Source: CAXBNB01 sp040222275
GTDB taxonomy: Bacteria; Bacteroidota; Bacteroidia; Cytophagales; Cyclobacteriaceae
Direction of reading: 5' to 3'
Assembly: GCA_040222275.1 (NCBI GenBank)
Contig: JAVKDJ010000092.1
Span: 62,001-126,000, forward strand
Length of the DNA: 64,000 nt
The position numbers and the translations under genes were made by a program. The notes below the pieces were generated by a model. It saw nothing but the letters and a program-made list of their open reading frames with translations, was not told the origin of the DNA and did not search any database. Numbering within the stretch: the stretch's first letter is position 1; each line of letters opens with the position of its first letter. This document shows, piece after piece, positions 9,236 to 18,408 of this stretch.

Positions 9236-9658
9236 TTATTTGCTACATTTCTTACAAATTCCGGTAACCACGAAATCTGAATCTTCTGCAATATAACCCT
9301 CGGGTAAACTTATTTTTGGGATTTTATGATTGGTTAGACAGACCGTTTCATCACACTTTGAACAATGAAAATGAAGATGTAGATCTCTACCTATTTCACA
9401 TTCACATCCCTCTTCACACAAGGCATACTTGGGCACACCCGTACCATCATCAATGCTATGCACCATGCCATTTTCTTCAAAAACTTTCAAGGTTCTGTAA
9501 AGTGTGATTCTATCCGACTTTTCAAAATCCTTATAGAGTTCGGTAAGGCCAACGGCAGTCTCCCTGTCCAGTAAATATTCCAATACCAGCAGCCGCATGG
9601 CTGTTGGTTTGATGTTGTGAAGGATAAGGTTCTCCTCAAGATTTTGTGTCTTATTCAT
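9236..9658 (-). CDS. Fur family metal-responsive regulator
   Basis: A 140-residue DNA-binding repressor-type protein. The N-terminal winged helix includes NIKPTAMRLLVLEYLL and KSDRITLYRTLKVFEENGMV (recognition helix SDRITLYRTL). The C-terminal dimer domain has HLHFHCSKCDETVC and the terminal CKKC, giving two CxxC structural zinc sites and the His-rich sensing site seen in Fur/Zur proteins. Whether it senses iron, zinc or another metal cannot be read directly; the neighbours (zinc-type ATPase, FTR1) leave both open. Its ATG overlaps the stop of the YceI-like gene by four bases (ATGA), indicating translational coupling. Confidence 0.92.
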   Translation of the reverse strand: MNKTQNLEENLILHNIKPTAMRLLVLEYLLDRETAVGLTELYKDFEKSDRITLYRTLKVFEENGMVHSIDDGTGVPKYALCEEGCECEIGRDLHLHFHCSKCDETVCLTNHKIPKISLPEGYIAEDSDFVVTGICKKCSK

Positions 9659-10209
9659 TGGTCGCTCTTTCTCAGAATGGCCTGTGTAAACTGAATTCTA
9701 ACCACATCGCTTACTTCTGGGTAAACTCTTTTCAGGCCGATCATGTCTGATGAAATATCGCTTGATGCACTCAACATGCAGGCCAGGGCTTTTCCTCCAT
9801 TAAAGTGTGTTAATGTACCTTTTAAAGAAACACTGTAATTTTGATTATCTATTACCAGTTTTATCGGCCAATTAAAGGAAACAGGCAAATGTGGTTGATC
9901 AATAAAGTTTTCGATAGGAATAATTCCTGAAAAGGTAACCCGACTTCTTTCATTTTCTAAACCTTGAAGTCGCTTGTCCAAGTATTTTAGACCTGTTGCC
10001 AGTGTATTCAAGTCTAAGGATCCGGAAACTTCCCGAGTTTTAGAGTCCAATAAAATGAGTAGCTTGTGGCTTTCGGCAATAACCTGTTTGCCATCTACTT
10101 CAGCCACCATTATTATATGGCCTTCTGTGGTTTTATAAATGGTTTGACCTTTAATGATAGAGGCATTAAGGACAATTAGCAGAAGTATAAACAACTTAAT
10201 TTTCATCAT
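9655..10209 (-). CDS. YceI-like periplasmic lipid-binding domain protein
   Basis: A 184-residue secreted protein (signal peptide MKIKLFILLLIVLNASIIKG, from the second of two tandem ATGs at 10209 and 10206). The mature part has the YceI-like lipocalin pattern: SGSLDLNTL, a string of alternating beta strands such as SRVTFSGIIP, LPVSFNWPIKLVIDN and YSVSLKGTLTHFNGG, and a late DVVRIQFTQAIL. YceI proteins bind isoprenoid or amide lipids in the periplasm. The divergence is high, so the assignment rests on strand pattern and length. Its start overlaps the stop of the AlbA_2 gene (TAATG) and its stop overlaps the Fur-family start, so the three are translated as a unit. Confidence 0.65.
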   Translation of the reverse strand: MMKIKLFILLLIVLNASIIKGQTIYKTTEGHIIMVAEVDGKQVIAESHKLLILLDSKTREVSGSLDLNTLATGLKYLDKRLQGLENERSRVTFSGIIPIENFIDQPHLPVSFNWPIKLVIDNQNYSVSLKGTLTHFNGGKALACMLSASSDISSDMIGLKRVYPEVSDVVRIQFTQAILRKSDQ

Positions 10210-10973
10210 TAACGACCATTTAAATTTTCTTCGATATAATCGAGTGCTTCAGGTATATCCAACTCACGTGTACCATTGCCGGTGCGTACAAAAAAATGTG
10301 AACGGTCGTTATCATGAAGATAAACCGGGGAACCGGCTCTTTTGATAGCGAGATGACAGAAATCATACCCCTCGATCTTGTAAAAAGAAACGGCTACCAA
10401 CGTGCAGAAGTTCGTTCCCAGCTTATTGGATATTAGCTCCATAACATATTGCTCAAAACCATCCCTGCCAGGTTTTTTTAGGGTGGCATAGTCTTCCTGC
10501 AAGCCACATGGTTGCCCATCATCGTTAATGCCGATGAACAGATGTCCTCCCCTTGTATTCATAAATCCGGCTATTGTTTTAGCTACAACAGTTTCCAGTG
10601 CTTTATTCGGTTTAAATTGGTGTAAATCCCACCTCAAAGTAGATTTAAATTCTACCTGCTGGTTTTCCCCAGCGGCTATAAACTCCTTGATCTCCTCCAG
10701 TTGATCTTTTCTTCCGGTAAGCTGGAATATTTTTTGTCTGGCCATAAAAAGAAGTGCGAGGGTAACACCTAACAATCCAAAGAGCAATTTGGTAACCGCC
10801 TGATCCACATCCCACGATCCAACAACCTGCTGATAGGAATTAAGTGCCAAGGCCCACCAGTTTCCCTGGTCTCCCTGCATATCGTACATGTGTAGTGAAA
10901 TAACCAAAGGCTGTAGTATAAAAATACCGAAAGCAAACCCAATTGCGATGTATAGAAATAACTTGCTTTTCAT
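10209..10973 (-). CDS. Membrane-anchored AlbA_2 (Schlafen-type) domain protein
   Basis: A 254-residue protein with two N-terminal helices (LYIAIGFAFGIFILQPLVIS and LLFGLLGVTLALLFMA) that flank a short loop. The cytosolic AlbA_2 domain spans about residues 100-250: NQQVEFKSTLRW, TIAGFMNTRGGHLFIGINDD and the terminal HFFVRTGNGTRELDIPEA. AlbA_2 domains are nucleic-acid-binding or nuclease-like modules found in regulators and in Schlafen proteins; a membrane-tethered form is less usual. It sits between an SPFH protein and a YceI-like protein in an overlapping gene block. Function is unknown; a membrane-linked nucleic-acid or regulator role is inference. Confidence 0.82.
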   Translation of the reverse strand: MKSKLFLYIAIGFAFGIFILQPLVISLHMYDMQGDQGNWWALALNSYQQVVGSWDVDQAVTKLLFGLLGVTLALLFMARQKIFQLTGRKDQLEEIKEFIAAGENQQVEFKSTLRWDLHQFKPNKALETVVAKTIAGFMNTRGGHLFIGINDDGQPCGLQEDYATLKKPGRDGFEQYVMELISNKLGTNFCTLVAVSFYKIEGYDFCHLAIKRAGSPVYLHDNDRSHFFVRTGNGTRELDIPEALDYIEENLNGR

Positions 10974-10997
10974 CTTCTTGTTAGGTTTAAACCTCCT

Positions 10998-11882
10998 TCA
11001 ATTTCCTTTTTCATTCACGATTACCGGTGACTTGCCATCGGTAACGATGATTTTTGAATTCTTTGAATTGACCAATTCACGGGTGATTTCCAGACTCTTA
11101 TATTTGATTAGTTGGTCATTCAGCGTGGAGTTGATAATGGCCTGTTGTTTCTTAATGGCCTCAGCCTCGATCAAGAGACGTTCAGATTCTTTCTTTTGCT
11201 TTTCAATATTGAAGTCGATTTGCATACGCTCAGTAACAATGGCCGTTTCTTTTTCTTTCCGCTGTTTCTCCAATTCAAAGTCAAGCAAATTCCGTTTGGT
11301 TTCATTCTCAATTTTCGTTCTCTTGGCTATCTCTTCTGCATTGAGTTGCGCCTCAATCGTTTCTACCACTGACTGAGGTAAATCCACCTCCTTGAGCATT
11401 ACCAAATCCATGGCAAAACCGTATTTACCAATCATTGCATTCATCTTTTCTTTGACGGTCTTTTCGATGGTGTTTCGTTCGGTAATCAGCTGAGTAGCCC
11501 TAAAATCAAGCCCTGTTTGTCTGAGGATTGAGATTAAGTTATCCTCAATAACAGTGTCCTGATAACCGGCACCAAAATCCTGATAGATGCGAATGACCGA
11601 ATCAGGTACAATATGATACAATATGGTTATTTCAGAAGTTACCTCTATTCCTTCTTGAGTGTGGAAGTTGAGTCCTCTGGAATAGTTGATGATCCGTGTA
11701 TCAAACAGTTCTATCTTTCGCCCAATAAACCCCATAAAATGATGAGGGCCCGGTTTCATCACATCGGCTTGTACCTTGCCAAAATGCACATCTACCCCGA
11801 CCTCTCCCGGTCGGACAACAGCACATCCCTTAAACAGCATAAACGCTATCATTATGGGGAGAATAATTTTTATATTCTTCAT
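10998..11882 (-). CDS. SPFH/prohibitin family membrane protein
   Basis: A 294-residue member of the SPFH (band 7) superfamily. The N-terminal segment (IKIILPIMIAFMLFKGCAVV) is hydrophobic and could be either a membrane anchor or a lipoprotein signal with Cys 20. The SPFH core follows: RPGEVGVDVHFGKVQADVMK, GLNFHTQEGIEVTSEITILY and FRATQLITERNTIEKTVKEK. A long charged coiled coil fills about residues 165-275. Prohibitin-type proteins form large rings on membranes and scaffold proteases or lipid domains. It is the second gene of the compact block that begins with the zinc-ribbon gene 7 nt upstream. Confidence 0.88.
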   Translation of the reverse strand: MKNIKIILPIMIAFMLFKGCAVVRPGEVGVDVHFGKVQADVMKPGPHHFMGFIGRKIELFDTRIINYSRGLNFHTQEGIEVTSEITILYHIVPDSVIRIYQDFGAGYQDTVIEDNLISILRQTGLDFRATQLITERNTIEKTVKEKMNAMIGKYGFAMDLVMLKEVDLPQSVVETIEAQLNAEEIAKRTKIENETKRNLLDFELEKQRKEKETAIVTERMQIDFNIEKQKKESERLLIEAEAIKKQQAIINSTLNDQLIKYKSLEITRELVNSKNSKIIVTDGKSPVIVNEKGN

Positions 11883-11889
11883 AATACAT

Positions 11890-12267
11890 TTATTTGTTTT
11901 TCAATCTGTCATTACATTTCGGGCACCACTTCCCCTGCACTACATTGTCGGCAGTGGCTTTGAAACGATGACCATTTTTACATTGCCAATTCAGCGATAT
12001 TTTAGAATTGATGTATTCTTTTGAAAGGCAGTCACCTCCCTTTTTATTGGCAAATGACTGCATTTTCTCAATCCCGTGAGGGATATTGTTAGCACATACA
12101 GGGCACCAGCTTTTCCTTATTTTCACACTAAAAGGAGTAGCCTGCCAGCGATGGCCTTCAGCACATTGCCACCACAGTTTTGATTTGCTGTTTATGTACA
12201 AATCGGATAAGCAAAGCCCTCCTCTTTTTCGGGCCAGATATTGCATTTCTTCAATTGGACTTGACAT
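11890..12267 (-). CDS. Tandem zinc-ribbon protein
   Basis: A 125-residue protein made of two copies of a 50-60-residue zinc-binding unit. Each copy has the order GG-CLS-YINSKSKLWWQC-GHRW-F-WCPVC: copy one at about residues 5-60, copy two at 65-120. The repeated QC-x3-GHxFxA and WCPxC motifs give a treble-clef zinc site per copy. This unit is known from Bacteroidota and phage-linked proteins of unknown role, sometimes fused to nucleases. No nuclease domain is present here. The gene starts 2 nt after the stop of the PII-like gene, so it belongs to the efflux transcript. A metal-chelating or nucleic-acid-binding role is possible. Confidence 0.72.
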   Translation of the reverse strand: MSSPIEEMQYLARKRGGLCLSDLYINSKSKLWWQCAEGHRWQATPFSVKIRKSWCPVCANNIPHGIEKMQSFANKKGGDCLSKEYINSKISLNWQCKNGHRFKATADNVVQGKWCPKCNDRLKNK

Positions 12268-12269
12268 AT

Positions 12270-12611
12270 CTACTTCATATCAAACCTTTTGATAGTCTTT
12301 CCAGTTTTTATACGATAAGCATCTTCCACATGCCCAATATATATTATACCGTCTCCCTGATCGGGCGATTTTGCCTTGCCACAGATCAGTTGTATGGCTT
12401 TGTCTATTTCTTCATTCTGGCAGACCAATTCCAGTTTAACAATCGGACTGTCTGTAAAATGAAAATTTAAGGAAGGTGCGGCATCAGATTGTCGGTATGC
12501 CCCTGTTCCTTCACCTTTTGACAGGGTTACACTCTCAAATCCTGCATCCCGCAGTGATTCTACTACTATTTGTACTTTTTGGGGTTTTATAAATGCTTTT
12601 ATCTCTTTCAT
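12270..12611 (-). CDS. PII-like signalling protein
   Basis: A 113-residue ferredoxin-like trimer-forming protein of the PII superfamily. MKEIKAFIKPQKVQIVVESL and the C-terminal GDGIIYIGHVEDAYRIKTGK are classical GlnB landmarks. The T-loop region is short and reads GTGAYRQSDAAPSLNFHF, without the Tyr-uridylylation motif of GlnB/GlnK. PII-like proteins encoded next to Czc/Cus efflux operons are known in Bacteroidota and are thought to sense nucleotides or metals and tune the pump; they are not nitrogen regulators. It is the third gene after czcA and czcB, supporting that role. Confidence 0.85.
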   Translation of the reverse strand: MKEIKAFIKPQKVQIVVESLRDAGFESVTLSKGEGTGAYRQSDAAPSLNFHFTDSPIVKLELVCQNEEIDKAIQLICGKAKSPDQGDGIIYIGHVEDAYRIKTGKTIKRFDMK

Positions 12612-12637
12612 GATTTTATCGATTAAAAAAATATGAT

Positions 12638-13951
12638 TTAATGACTGTGCTCAGTTTCACCTTTGCCCATTTCGGCTAAAATATAATATGCTCCACTACC
12701 TGCTATTTGTGCATTTTTAGGTAATGGCTTTAACAGCTTAACCTCGGTGTATCCATTACTGGTAGCACCGGTCATTACTTCTACCATTTCAAAACCCCAT
12801 TTGCCTTCTTCATGCCCCTCATGGTGTTCTTCTACTCCCGTTTTGCCAGTATGTTCATTGGCAGCAGGTTCACCATGACTGTCATGATCATGTTCTTCAC
12901 TTTCTTCAACTTCGCCTTCATGTCCATGGTCATGCTCTTCGCCTTCTTTTTTTACAAAAATGTATGCCTTGCCTTCTTCTGTAATTATGGCATGTTCTGG
13001 TAGAACCTCTGTCTCAATATTGTTGGCAATTATTTTTCCTTTGATATACATACCGGGTAAAAGTTTTGTGTTTTTAGTAATAATATTGGCATGTACATGA
13101 ACAGCTTTTGGATTTTGTTCAAAAGCTGGGCTGATGGCAAAAATCTTTGCTTCCAGTTCCTTATCAGGCACACCCGTAGTTGAAAAATATATTTTTTGAC
13201 CAATTCTGATCTTATCCATGTCTTTTTCAAAAACCATCAGATCGGCATGTATTTTATCATTATCTACTATTTCAAATACCTTTGTAAGCGGTTCGATGTA
13301 TGAACCAATATTGGTTTCCACTAAACTGACCATACCGTTGATGGGTGAAGTAAGATTTACCACCGGATAGATTTTTCCTTTGGCCACTTCCGAACTGTTG
13401 ATACCTATCATATTTAACTTTGCTTTAAGAGCATCTGCACTTGATCTGCTGTTGAAGTAATCGGCACTTGTTTTTTGAAACTCTTTACCGGAACCAACCT
13501 TCTCCTCATACAGCTTTTTCTGTCTTTCGTACTCTTTTTCAAGGTAATCTAAGCTGTTTATCGTATTGATGTAGTCTTGCTGTAACTGGATAAAATCGGG
13601 ATGTTCTAAGGATGCCAATACCTGTCCTTTGCGAACTTTATCGCCTTCAAAAACATTTACCGATTTTACAATGCCCCCAATTACAGGGCTTACATCTGCC
13701 TTGTCTTGAGGAGCCATTTCCAGTTTGCCGGAAGCCGTTACGGCAATATTCAGGGTTCTTTTTTCTATTTGAACCATTTTTAAGCCTATCGCATCCATTT
13801 GTTGCTCTGTTAAAGAAACAACTCCTTCTTCTCCATGCCCTTCTTCTTCATGTTCTCCATGCTCATCTTTCTCTTTGGATGAAGCACCACAGGCAGACAT
13901 CAATACCGCCAATGTAAATATCCCGATGATGAATTTTATGTTCTTTTTCAT
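12638..13951 (-). CDS. RND efflux periplasmic adaptor (CzcB/CusB type)
   Basis: A 437-residue membrane-fusion lipoprotein (lipobox LMSAC, Cys 21). A short His/Glu-rich stretch follows the lipid anchor (EHGEHEEEGHGEEG). Then come the barrel-sandwich hybrid (SPVIGGIVKSVNVFEGDKVR), an alpha-hairpin with YLEKEYERQKKLYEEKVGSG, the second lipoyl half and a beta-barrel domain. Near the C-terminus an unusual insertion of about 45 residues is packed with His, Asp and Glu (HDHGHEGEVEE and onward) and probably binds metal. The protein links the inner-membrane CzcA pump to the outer-membrane channel. It lies 41 bp after czcA in the same direction. Confidence 0.93.
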   Translation of the reverse strand: MKKNIKFIIGIFTLAVLMSACGASSKEKDEHGEHEEEGHGEEGVVSLTEQQMDAIGLKMVQIEKRTLNIAVTASGKLEMAPQDKADVSPVIGGIVKSVNVFEGDKVRKGQVLASLEHPDFIQLQQDYINTINSLDYLEKEYERQKKLYEEKVGSGKEFQKTSADYFNSRSSADALKAKLNMIGINSSEVAKGKIYPVVNLTSPINGMVSLVETNIGSYIEPLTKVFEIVDNDKIHADLMVFEKDMDKIRIGQKIYFSTTGVPDKELEAKIFAISPAFEQNPKAVHVHANIITKNTKLLPGMYIKGKIIANNIETEVLPEHAIITEEGKAYIFVKKEGEEHDHGHEGEVEESEEHDHDSHGEPAANEHTGKTGVEEHHEGHEEGKWGFEMVEVMTGATSNGYTEVKLLKPLPKNAQIAGSGAYYILAEMGKGETEHSH

Positions 13952-13992
13952 AATTCCTATTTTTTAAATTAATTCTTTTTTTTAATGAATGA

Positions 13993-16900
13993 TTACTTGC
14001 CTGCCAAATATTCTATGGCAATAATGGATTGATTGTATTGGTTCAGGATATTGAGATAACTATTTTTAATTTCAAGTCCGTTGTTCAATCCCTGAATGTA
14101 TTCGACATAATCTATTGCTCCATTTTCAAAACTTTTGGTGGCATTTGACAGAATCAACTCTGCCTGTGGCAGGGCATTGGTTTCGTAGGTTTCAAGGGTA
14201 TATTTATACTTTAAATAATCCTGAACCACACGTTCATACTCTCCCAATAATACCGTTTGATAATAATCGGCTTCAGTTTCGGCTTTTTGCTGGTTTAATT
14301 TAGCGGATTTTATGCGGGATAAATCAGGTTTTGCCCAAATAGGAATTGAAATGGTAGCCTGTAAACCGGTAAACCGTTTACTGCCACCAAAAAATTGATC
14401 TGTTCCATTAATGGTGTAATTTCCTATTAAGGATTGATTGAAATAACCAATGGAAAGGGAAGGTAAAAATTGAGCTTTATTGAGCAATTTTTCCTTTTCT
14501 CTAACCGTAATTAAATTGGTTAAATACCTCAAATCAGGGTTGCTAGAAATTATGGCCGTGTCTAAAATGAGTTTTAACTCCTTTTTAGAATTAAAGCTAT
14601 CAATGATGTCAACAGAACTGGGACTGTTTAGAAGTGTTTGGAGCCTTTTTTTGAAACTTATTATATCGGCTTCATTCTGCGCTATTACCGCTTTTATAGC
14701 TGTGACTTTTGATTCTGCGGTAACTTTCTCCAATAGTGTTCCTGCTTCGGTCTGATACCTCAATTCGGCTGCTTGTAAAAACTTTACATACATAGCATCT
14801 TGATAAATAAGCAACTTGTTCCTATCAATTAAATAGGCTAGATGATACCAGGTTAGTTTTATTTCTTTGATCAACACATTTTCTGTAATAGCTTTTTCGA
14901 GCTTACCTGCTTTAATATTTGCTAGTACTAACCCGGCTTTGCTCATATAGACCGTTGGTAATTGGAACTTTTGGTTAATCGAAAAGGAAAAGTCATTCTC
15001 AAAACTGTTGTATTGTCCGTACTGTAAGCCAATATCAGTTTTTCCCAAATCAAAGGATGTTCCTTTTAAGGTTTCTAAAAGTTCAATTTCAGTTTGAGCC
15101 GATTTTACATTTCCGTTATTACTTAAACCATAACTAATCGCTTCCTCTAAAGTAAATTGCTTTATTTCATTGGTTTGAGCTTGGGCGGTTTGACCAAACA
15201 AGGTAGAAGCTGCAATTAACGGGATTATTAAAAGGGTAACAATGCTTGCCCCACCTAAATTAAAATTCTCGTTCTGGTTATTTTTCAGCTTTTTTCTTTC
15301 AGCCCTTGCTTCTACTATATTATAAAGAATGGGTATAATGATTAAAGTTAATATGGACGCTGTAAGCAAACCACCAATTACAACTGTTGCTAACGGGCGT
15401 TGCACTTCCGCTCCTGATGAGGTAGAAATGGCCATCGGGAGAAAACCCAACATATCTGTAGATGCCGTCAAAAATATTGGACGTATCCGCTCTTTGGTTC
15501 CTACAATGATCCGTTCTTTCAAACCCATTCCTTCTTGTTTAAGGTCGTTCATGCTGCTGATCAGCACTAGTCCATTCAAGACAGCCACCCCAAACAATAC
15601 TATGAACCCTACTCCAGCTGAAATACTAAATGGCATATCCCTTAACCATAATGAAAATATTCCACCAATAGCCGATAGTGGAATTGCCATGTAAATCATT
15701 ACGGTTTGACTGAAAGATTTTAGGGCAAAATAGAGCAACACAAAAATGAGTGCCAAGGCAATAGGGACTACAATCATTAGCCTGGATTTAGCCCTTTGTA
15801 AATTTTCAAAAGAGCCACCGTACTTGATATAATAACCTGGCGGTAAATCCAGTTGGGCATCTAATTTTCCCTGTATTTCGTTTACCACAGACTCTACATC
15901 CCGACCTCTCACATTGATACCAACATAAGTTCTTCGATTAGTCCCTTCCCTTGAAATTTGCATAGGACCACCCTGATAGCTGATGTTGGCTACTTCTTTT
16001 AATGGAAGTTGTTGTCCATCAGGTAGTTCTACGTAAATATTTTTAAGGTCTTCTATGCTTGTTTTGTGTTCGTCCTTTAGTCGAACTACCAAATCAAATC
16101 GCTTCTCACCTTCAAAAATTACGCCTGCCACCTCGCCACTAAATGCTGTCCTTACAATGGTATTAAGTTCCTGAACATTTAAACCATATTGGGCCAGTTT
16201 TTCTCGTTCATATTGTACGGTCATTTGTGGCAAACCCCTTGTTGCCTCTACTTTTATATCCGCCACTCCTTGTACCGACCCAATTATTTCCGACATTTTT
16301 TGTGCATAGTTTGCCAAGGCATCTAAATCTTCACCAAAAAGTTTGATGGCAACATCCTGCCTTACACCTGTCATCAATTCGTTGAATCGAAGTTCCAGCG
16401 GTTGCGAAAATTCATAATTCACGCCCGGAATAAATGACAGTTTATCCTTGATTTTATCTATCAATTCTTCTTTGGTTTCTGCAGAAGTCCATTCATCAGG
16501 ATGCTTTAGTATAATAAACATGTCAGCTATGTCCATCGGCATTGGATCGGTTGGTATCTCTGACACACCAATTCTGGAAACTATTTCAGTTGCTTCCGGG
16601 AAATTATCCAAAATCGTTTTTTCAATTAATGAAGATACTTTTTCAGTTTCTTCCAATGAACTACCCGGTTTTAATAAAGCCTGCATGGCAATGTCCCCTT
16701 CATCTAATTTCGGCACAAATTCTCCGCCCATTCGTGAAAAGGTAAAAATTGCCAAGGCAAGGAAAGCAATTGAAATAGAGAGTATTAGTATTTTTCGTTT
16801 TAAGGCCTTTTGAAGCAGTGGCTCGTATTTATCAGCCATCCAATGAACAATCCTATCTCCCCACATTACTTTTTGTGAGGGTTTTTTGCTCATAAACAGA

Positions 16901-18408
16901 GCTGAAACCATCGGAACATAGGTCAAACAGAGGATCATCGCTCCAATCACGGCGAAGCTAAAGGTCATCGCCATAGGGGTAAACATTTTTCCTTCTACTC
17001 CCTGTAAGGTCAATATTGGAATGAAAACGATTAAAATAATGAGCTGACCAAAAAAGGCTGCATTCATCATTTTGCTGGATGAGGTATTGGAAATTTCATC
17101 CAGGTCTTGCTGCGTAAGCCTTCCATCTACGGTGTTTTTAACCCTTTGTGAAACGTAAAAAACAACACTTTCTACAATGATGACCGCTCCATCTACTATA
17201 ATTCCAAAATCAATCGCACCCAGACTCATTAAGTTAGACCAAACACCAAAAATGTTCATCATGATGTAAGCAAACAGGAGGGAAAGTGGTATGGTTGATG
17301 CTACAATTAACCCGCCCCTGAAATTCCCCAGGAACAATACCAACACGAATATAACAATCAGTCCACCTTCCAATAGATTGGATGAAACGGTACTTGTTGT
17401 TTTGGCAATCAAAGAAGCCCTGTCAATAAAAGGGTTTATCGTAATACCTTTTGGCAATGACTTTTCAATCTCAACGACACGATCTTTAACCCTGCCGATT
17501 ACATCATTAGAATTTTCACCTCTTAGCATTAATATCATTCCACCAACCGCATCGCCCTTTCCGTTTTTGGTAAAAGAACCAAATCGAACTGCATGACCAA
17601 ACCTCACGGTAGCCACATCTTTGATTAATACCGGAATATCGTTTTCGGTAGTAACCACAATATTTTCCAAGTCTTTTAGTGATCTTGCCAACCCTTCCCC
17701 TCTAATAAAATTGGCTTTATGGTCTTTAACAATATAAGCCCCACCAGTATTTTCATTATTTATTTCCAGAGCTTTGAAAATGTCCGCAATGGTAATTCCC
17801 ATACTTCTTAACCTGTCAGGATCAACGGCTATTTCATATTGCTTTATCCTTCCTCCGAAACTGTTTACTTCCACTACGCCGGGAAGCATTGCCATTTGCC
17901 TTTTGACAATCCAATCCTGAAAGGTTCTTAAGTCCGTATCGTTATATTTGTCTTTATATGCTGAATCTACTGCCAGTGTATATTGATAAATTTCTCCAAG
18001 TCCGGTTGTAATAGGCCCCATAAATGGTTCTCCAAATTTCTGAGGAATTTGCCCTTTTACGTCTGCCAGCTTTTCGGAGACCAATTGTCTTGGTAGATAG
18101 GTTCCCATATCGTCTTCAAAGACTAATGTTACAACCGATAGACCGAAGCGTGATATGGAACGGATTTCGATAATTCCAGGAAGATTGGCCATTGCCACTT
18201 CTACCGGATAGGTAACGAATTGTTCTATATCTTCAGTACCAAGGTTTGGCGATGTGGTAATGACTTGTACCTGATTGTTGGTGATGTCTGGTACGGCATC
18301 TATTGGCACTTCTTTCATGGAATAAATTCCAACGCCAATCCAAACTAACATCATCAACCCAATGATGAGCTTGTTTTTTATTGAAAATAAAATTATTTGA
18401 TTAATCAT
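13993..18408 (-). CDS. CzcA-type heavy-metal RND pump fused to a TolC-like channel
   Basis: A 1471-residue fusion. Residues 1 to about 1040 are a complete HME-family RND proton antiporter with 12 helices. Helix 4 carries AIDFGIIVDGAVIIVE with the two Asp and one Glu needed for proton relay in CzcA. About 1055-1075 is a second signal-peptide-like stretch (VTLLIIPLIAASTLFGQTAQ) followed by an outer-membrane-factor domain to the end, starting FTLEEAISYGLSNNGNVKSA and containing the alpha-hairpin repeats of TolC/CzcC. So one gene encodes inner pump and outer channel, while the adaptor is separate. Similar CzcA-CzcC fusions occur in other Bacteroidota. Substrate is probably Zn, Co, Cd or Cu(I); this is inference from the family. 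Confidence 0.94.
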   Translation of the reverse strand: MINQIILFSIKNKLIIGLMMLVWIGVGIYSMKEVPIDAVPDITNNQVQVITTSPNLGTEDIEQFVTYPVEVAMANLPGIIEIRSISRFGLSVVTLVFEDDMGTYLPRQLVSEKLADVKGQIPQKFGEPFMGPITTGLGEIYQYTLAVDSAYKDKYNDTDLRTFQDWIVKRQMAMLPGVVEVNSFGGRIKQYEIAVDPDRLRSMGITIADIFKALEINNENTGGAYIVKDHKANFIRGEGLARSLKDLENIVVTTENDIPVLIKDVATVRFGHAVRFGSFTKNGKGDAVGGMILMLRGENSNDVIGRVKDRVVEIEKSLPKGITINPFIDRASLIAKTTSTVSSNLLEGGLIVIFVLVLFLGNFRGGLIVASTIPLSLLFAYIMMNIFGVWSNLMSLGAIDFGIIVDGAVIIVESVVFYVSQRVKNTVDGRLTQQDLDEISNTSSSKMMNAAFFGQLIILIVFIPILTLQGVEGKMFTPMAMTFSFAVIGAMILCLTYVPMVSALFMSKKPSQKVMWGDRIVHWMADKYEPLLQKALKRKILILSISIAFLALAIFTFSRMGGEFVPKLDEGDIAMQALLKPGSSLEETEKVSSLIEKTILDNFPEATEIVSRIGVSEIPTDPMPMDIADMFIILKHPDEWTSAETKEELIDKIKDKLSFIPGVNYEFSQPLELRFNELMTGVRQDVAIKLFGEDLDALANYAQKMSEIIGSVQGVADIKVEATRGLPQMTVQYEREKLAQYGLNVQELNTIVRTAFSGEVAGVIFEGEKRFDLVVRLKDEHKTSIEDLKNIYVELPDGQQLPLKEVANISYQGGPMQISREGTNRRTYVGINVRGRDVESVVNEIQGKLDAQLDLPPGYYIKYGGSFENLQRAKSRLMIVVPIALALIFVLLYFALKSFSQTVMIYMAIPLSAIGGIFSLWLRDMPFSISAGVGFIVLFGVAVLNGLVLISSMNDLKQEGMGLKERIIVGTKERIRPIFLTASTDMLGFLPMAISTSSGAEVQRPLATVVIGGLLTASILTLIIIPILYNIVEARAERKKLKNNQNENFNLGGASIVTLLIIPLIAASTLFGQTAQAQTNEIKQFTLEEAISYGLSNNGNVKSAQTEIELLETLKGTSFDLGKTDIGLQYGQYNSFENDFSFSINQKFQLPTVYMSKAGLVLANIKAGKLEKAITENVLIKEIKLTWYHLAYLIDRNKLLIYQDAMYVKFLQAAELRYQTEAGTLLEKVTAESKVTAIKAVIAQNEADIISFKKRLQTLLNSPSSVDIIDSFNSKKELKLILDTAIISSNPDLRYLTNLITVREKEKLLNKAQFLPSLSIGYFNQSLIGNYTINGTDQFFGGSKRFTGLQATISIPIWAKPDLSRIKSAKLNQQKAETEADYYQTVLLGEYERVVQDYLKYKYTLETYETNALPQAELILSNATKSFENGAIDYVEYIQGLNNGLEIKNSYLNILNQYNQSIIAIEYLAGK

